Assembly (NCBI GenBank): GCA_003171235.1 | Contig: PMYM01000104.1 | Location: forward strand, 1-8,069 | Source of the DNA: Phycisphaerales bacterium | GTDB lineage: Bacteria; Planctomycetota; Phycisphaerae; SM23-33 | Length of the DNA stretch: 8,069 nt | Direction of reading: 5' to 3' | Shown: positions 5,781 to 8,069 of the stretch, in pieces | Layout: every line of letters begins with the position of its first letter | How positions within the stretch are numbered: position 1 is the stretch's first letter | Program-made: the position numbers and the translations under genes | The notes under the pieces: model-generated | Told to the model about the DNA's origin: nothing | Seen by the model: only the letters and a program-made list of their open reading frames with translations | Databases searched by the model: none

Positions 5781-7688
5781 GTGAAGATCTTCCGCTCGCG
5801 GTTCGGCGGGCTGTACCTGTTCGGCGCCGTCTTCGTGGCGGCGTCTTTCCTGCTGCGAATGGCTTTATGGGCGCACTGGGGGCGGGGCATGGGGGTAGGC
5901 GCGGCGGACCTGGCCAAAGCGACCGTCGTAGGCCTGCTGTTCGACGTGGCGACATTCCTGTGCCTGGCCGCCCCGGCCAGTCTCATCTTGCTGGTTCTGC
6001 CTGACCGCGCGTTTCGTTGGCGGCCCGGCCGGTACGTGGCGGCGTTCTTCTATTTCGTGAGCGTTTTCGTGCTGCTGTTCGACCTGACGGCGGAATGGCT
6101 GTTCTGGGACGAGTTGGGGGTGCGATTCAACTTCGTGGCCGTCGACTACCTGGTGTATACCCAGGAAGTCCTGGGGAACATCCGCGAATCCTACCCCCTG
6201 GCGGCGATCTTCGCCGGTATTGCCGCCGCGGCGGCGCTGACAGTCCTGCTTACCCGAAAGGCCCTCTGGTCGGCGACGGAATCAACCGACAGCCTCGGCC
6301 GGCGCCTGCTGGCGGGGGGGATTCTTCTGCTGGCCCCGGCGATGTCGCTGCTGCTGGTGGACCAGTCGCTGGCCAATGTCTCGGCCAACGCCTGCACCAA
6401 TGAACTGGCCAAAAACGGTCTGTACAGTTTTGTGACGGCCCTGCGGGGCAATGTCCTCGAGTATGATCAGTTCTACATTACCGGCGATCCGGCCTCCGCG
6501 TTCACGCGCCTGCGGGGCCTGCTCAAGACCGATAATTCCCGCTACCTCAGCCAAGACCCGATGGACATCACGCGCCAGATGACCGCCCCGGGCCCCGAGG
6601 AGCGGCACAACGTCTTGATCGTTGTGCTCGAGAGCATGAGCGCCGAATACCTGGGCGCCTTTGGCGCCCAGGAGAACTTGACGCCCAACCTGGACGCACT
6701 GGCCAAGGAAAGCCTCTTCTTCCGCCGCTGCTACGCCACCGGCACGCGGACCGACCGCGGCCTGGAGGCTGTCGCCTTGTCCATTCCGCCGACGCCCGGC
6801 CGGTCGATCCTCAAGCGGCCCGGCAATGCAGGCATGTTTTCCATCGGCCAGATCTTCCGCCAGCGGGGCTACGTCACCAAGTTCATCTATTCCGGCTCCA
6901 ATCGGTTCGACGACATGGGCGGTTTTTTCAAGGGCAACGGTTTCGGGACCATCGAACAATCCAACTTCGCCGCCAACGAGATCACCTTCACCAACGCCTG
7001 GGGGGCCTGCGACGAAGACCTCTATCGCAGGACGCTAAAGGAGTGCGACAAGTCCTTCGCCTCCGGCCGGCCGTTCATGTCGGTGGTGATGACCACTTCC
7101 AACCATCGGCCCTTCACGTATCCGCAGAAGATCGACATCCCCTCGGGTTCGGGCCGGCAGGGCGCGGTCAAGTACGCCGACTTCGCCATCGGCCAATTCA
7201 TCCAGCAGGCCCGCACTCGTCCCTGGTTCGGCGACACCCTGATCGTTTTTCTGGCCGATCACTGTGCCAGCAGCGCCGGCAGGACGCAAGTCCCGGCCGA
7301 TAAGTACCACATCCCGCTGCTGATCTACGCCCCCGAACTGGTCAAGCCCGCGCAGGTGGACAAGCTTACCAGCCAGATCGACCTGGCCCCCACGCTGATG
7401 GGGTTGCTGCACTTCACCTACCAGAGCCGTTTCTTCGGTCGCGACGTCCTGGCCGACGGCCAGGGCCGGGCGCCGCTGGGCATCTACCAGGAAGTGGGCT
7501 TACTGACGGACGACAAGCTGGAGGTGCTGCTGCCCAAGAAGCGGTCGATCACCTTCAGTGTCGGCCCCGACGGAGAACAACACGTCATCGCCCCCGACGA
7601 AGGCCTGCTGGGGGACGCCGTCGCCTACTACCAGTCAGCGGCATATCTGCTGAAGCAACACCTGTACACCCCGACATCCCAGCCATGA
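5781..7688 (+). CDS. LTA synthase/MdoB-like membrane phosphoglycerol transferase family protein
   Basis: This 635-residue inner-membrane enzyme has its catalytic domain outside the cytoplasm. About five membrane helices occupy the N-terminal third (about 9-30, 46-73, 86-107, 139-158 and 176-194). A linker follows, then a sulfatase-fold (alkaline phosphatase superfamily) domain from about 275 on. Metal and catalytic residues can be placed by comparison with S. aureus LtaS: Glu284 in VVLESMSAEYLG, nucleophile Thr324 in GTRTDRGLEA, His442 in SNHRPFTYP, and Asp493-His494 in LADHC. Family members move glycerol-phosphate from lipids to polymers or glucans, or act as sulfatase-like envelope enzymes; the substrate here is unknown. 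The GTG start is fixed by a strong ribosome site; MKIFRSRFGG is a natural N-terminus just before helix 1. The gene stands alone, with no glycosyltransferase or flippase beside it. It is full length for the family. An alternative is a sulfatase or phosphoethanolamine-transferase-like role, but the five-helix layout favours LtaS/MdoB. Confidence 0.9.
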   Translation: MKIFRSRFGGLYLFGAVFVAASFLLRMALWAHWGRGMGVGAADLAKATVVGLLFDVATFLCLAAPASLILLVLPDRAFRWRPGRYVAAFFYFVSVFVLLFDLTAEWLFWDELGVRFNFVAVDYLVYTQEVLGNIRESYPLAAIFAGIAAAAALTVLLTRKALWSATESTDSLGRRLLAGGILLLAPAMSLLLVDQSLANVSANACTNELAKNGLYSFVTALRGNVLEYDQFYITGDPASAFTRLRGLLKTDNSRYLSQDPMDITRQMTAPGPEERHNVLIVVLESMSAEYLGAFGAQENLTPNLDALAKESLFFRRCYATGTRTDRGLEAVALSIPPTPGRSILKRPGNAGMFSIGQIFRQRGYVTKFIYSGSNRFDDMGGFFKGNGFGTIEQSNFAANEITFTNAWGACDEDLYRRTLKECDKSFASGRPFMSVVMTTSNHRPFTYPQKIDIPSGSGRQGAVKYADFAIGQFIQQARTRPWFGDTLIVFLADHCASSAGRTQVPADKYHIPLLIYAPELVKPAQVDKLTSQIDLAPTLMGLLHFTYQSRFFGRDVLADGQGRAPLGIYQEVGLLTDDKLEVLLPKKRSITFSVGPDGEQHVIAPDEGLLGDAVAYYQSAAYLLKQHLYTPTSQP

Positions 7689-7874
7689 CAGGCTCCGCCG
7701 GCCTGGCTTCCCGCACCGCCGGGGTCACCGGCTGGCTACAAACAAAGCCCCGTTAGGGCGCCTTGAACGGCGGCGGATGCCACGATCCGGATGTGCATCT
7801 AACTCGTTGCGGCAACAAGAAAAGCCTTGCAGGATGCGGGGATAGTGGGATAACCTGTGGCGAATCAGAACCCT
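7689..7874. other. Short spacer between the transferase and tRNA-Ser genes
   Basis: No gene is seen. GCCGG (7718-7722) and CCGGC (7728-7732) form a small 5-bp hairpin without a T-tract, too weak to call a terminator. The tRNA promoter lies in the second half. Confidence 0.5.
7827..7854 (+). promoter_or_regulatory. Candidate tRNA-Ser promoter
   Basis: TTGCAG (7827-7832) and GATAAC (7849-7854) are 16 nt apart and match consensus at 3 of 6 and 4 of 6 positions. Initiation near 7861 would leave a leader of about 14 nt before the tRNA, a normal arrangement. Confidence 0.4.
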
Positions 7875-7965
7875 GGAGAGGTGGCCGAGCGGCTGAAGGC
7901 GACGGTTTGCTAAACCGTTGTACGGGCTTATACCCGTACCTCGGGTTCGAATCCCGACCTCTCCG
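7875..7965 (+). tRNA. tRNA-Ser(GCT)
   Basis: The full class II cloverleaf can be folded by eye. Acceptor arms are GGAGAGG (7875-7881) and CCTCTCC (7958-7964), with discriminator G at 7965. The anticodon stem is ACGGT (7902-7906) with ACCGT (7914-7918), loop TTGCTAA and anticodon GCT at 7909-7911, reading AGC/AGU serine codons. The long variable arm is a perfect 7-bp stem, GTACGGG (7920-7926) with CCCGTAC (7933-7939), diagnostic for serine tRNAs. The T arm is TCGGG-TTCGAAT-CCCGA (7941-7957). The 3' CCA is not encoded, so it must be added after transcription. Confidence 0.97.
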
Positions 7966-7984
7966 TTCCCGAAGTACCCAAATT

Positions 7985-8032
7985 CACAAGGGCCTGCGAA
8001 ATCGATAGATGTCGCAAGCCCTTGTGCATTTT
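7985..8032 (+). terminator. Intrinsic terminator after tRNA-Ser
   Basis: CACAAGGGC (7985-7993) pairs with GCCCTTGTG (8018-8026). After one C/A mismatch, TGCGA (7995-7999) pairs with TCGCA (8012-8016), leaving a 12-nt loop. A short T-run (TTTT, 8029-8032) follows two bases after the stem. Position 20 nt after the tRNA fits a terminator. The T-run is short, so efficiency may be modest. Confidence 0.65.
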
Positions 8033-8050
8033 CACCCCCGGCTGTCCTAA

Positions 8051-8069
8051 GAGCCTATCCTAATAACCC
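8051..8069. mobile_element. Possible insertion-sequence terminus cut by the window edge
   Basis: GAGCCTATCCTAATAACCC at the very end resembles, from memory, the GAGCC-type terminal inverted repeats of some IS5-family elements, and it is preceded by CTAA (8047-8050), a tetranucleotide of the YTAR type that some of them duplicate. No transposase is visible because the window ends here. This is a weak, recall-based call. Confidence 0.2.

Noticed and set aside
7718..7732. Hairpin after the transferase gene as an intrinsic terminator
   Set aside because: The stem is only 5 bp and no T-tract follows.

Overview
The window is a high-GC bacterial segment with six protein-coding genes, all on the + strand, one tRNA-Ser gene and about 0.9 kb of gene-free DNA rich in palindromes. 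Taxonomy cannot be settled from the sequence alone. The strong GC bias, the GTGGCACAG-type palindromic repeats (whose minus-strand translation contains the string GTGFQPV, which I recall from spurious hypothetical proteins of Planctomycetota and similar high-GC genomes) and the mix of signalling domains fit a Gram-negative-type environmental bacterium, possibly Planctomycetota/Phycisphaerae. This assignment is inference.

Layout. Positions 95-1438 hold a two-gene unit: a predicted phosphoribosyltransferase (PRTase) followed 15 nt later by an alpha/beta hydrolase of the dienelactone-hydrolase type. These two domains are known as a single fused protein in some bacteria, for example mycobacterial Rv0571c. 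Positions 1439-2343 hold no convincing gene but several nested inverted repeats of REP/BIME type. Positions 2344-5601 hold a three-gene signalling cluster: a small single-domain response regulator of the Rcp1 type, a membrane histidine kinase with an N-terminal MASE3 sensor and a HisKA/HATPase core, and a soluble hybrid with an N-terminal receiver followed by a HisKA_3 (NarX-type) kinase core. The last two overlap by 8 nt and are probably translationally coupled. Positions 5781-7688 hold an LTA-synthase/MdoB-like membrane phosphoglycerol-transferase (alkaline-phosphatase superfamily), with its own candidate promoter and a GTG start behind a strong Shine-Dalgarno site. Positions 7875-7965 are tRNA-Ser(GCT), followed by a hairpin terminator. 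The last bases resemble the end of an insertion sequence cut by the window edge.

How the parts may work together. The signalling cluster carries two kinases of different classes and two receivers but no DNA-binding output protein. The simplest model is that the MASE3 kinase senses a membrane signal and phosphorylates the Rcp1-like regulator and/or the receiver of the hybrid, which then controls its HisKA_3 kinase; that kinase would phosphorylate a NarL/LuxR-type regulator encoded elsewhere. The envelope enzyme downstream could be a target, but it appears to have its own promoter, so this link is speculative.

I found no CRISPR array, no complete mobile element and no clearly new defence or metabolic system. 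The most interesting items are the receiver/two-kinase relay without a visible output and the palindromic repeat cluster.
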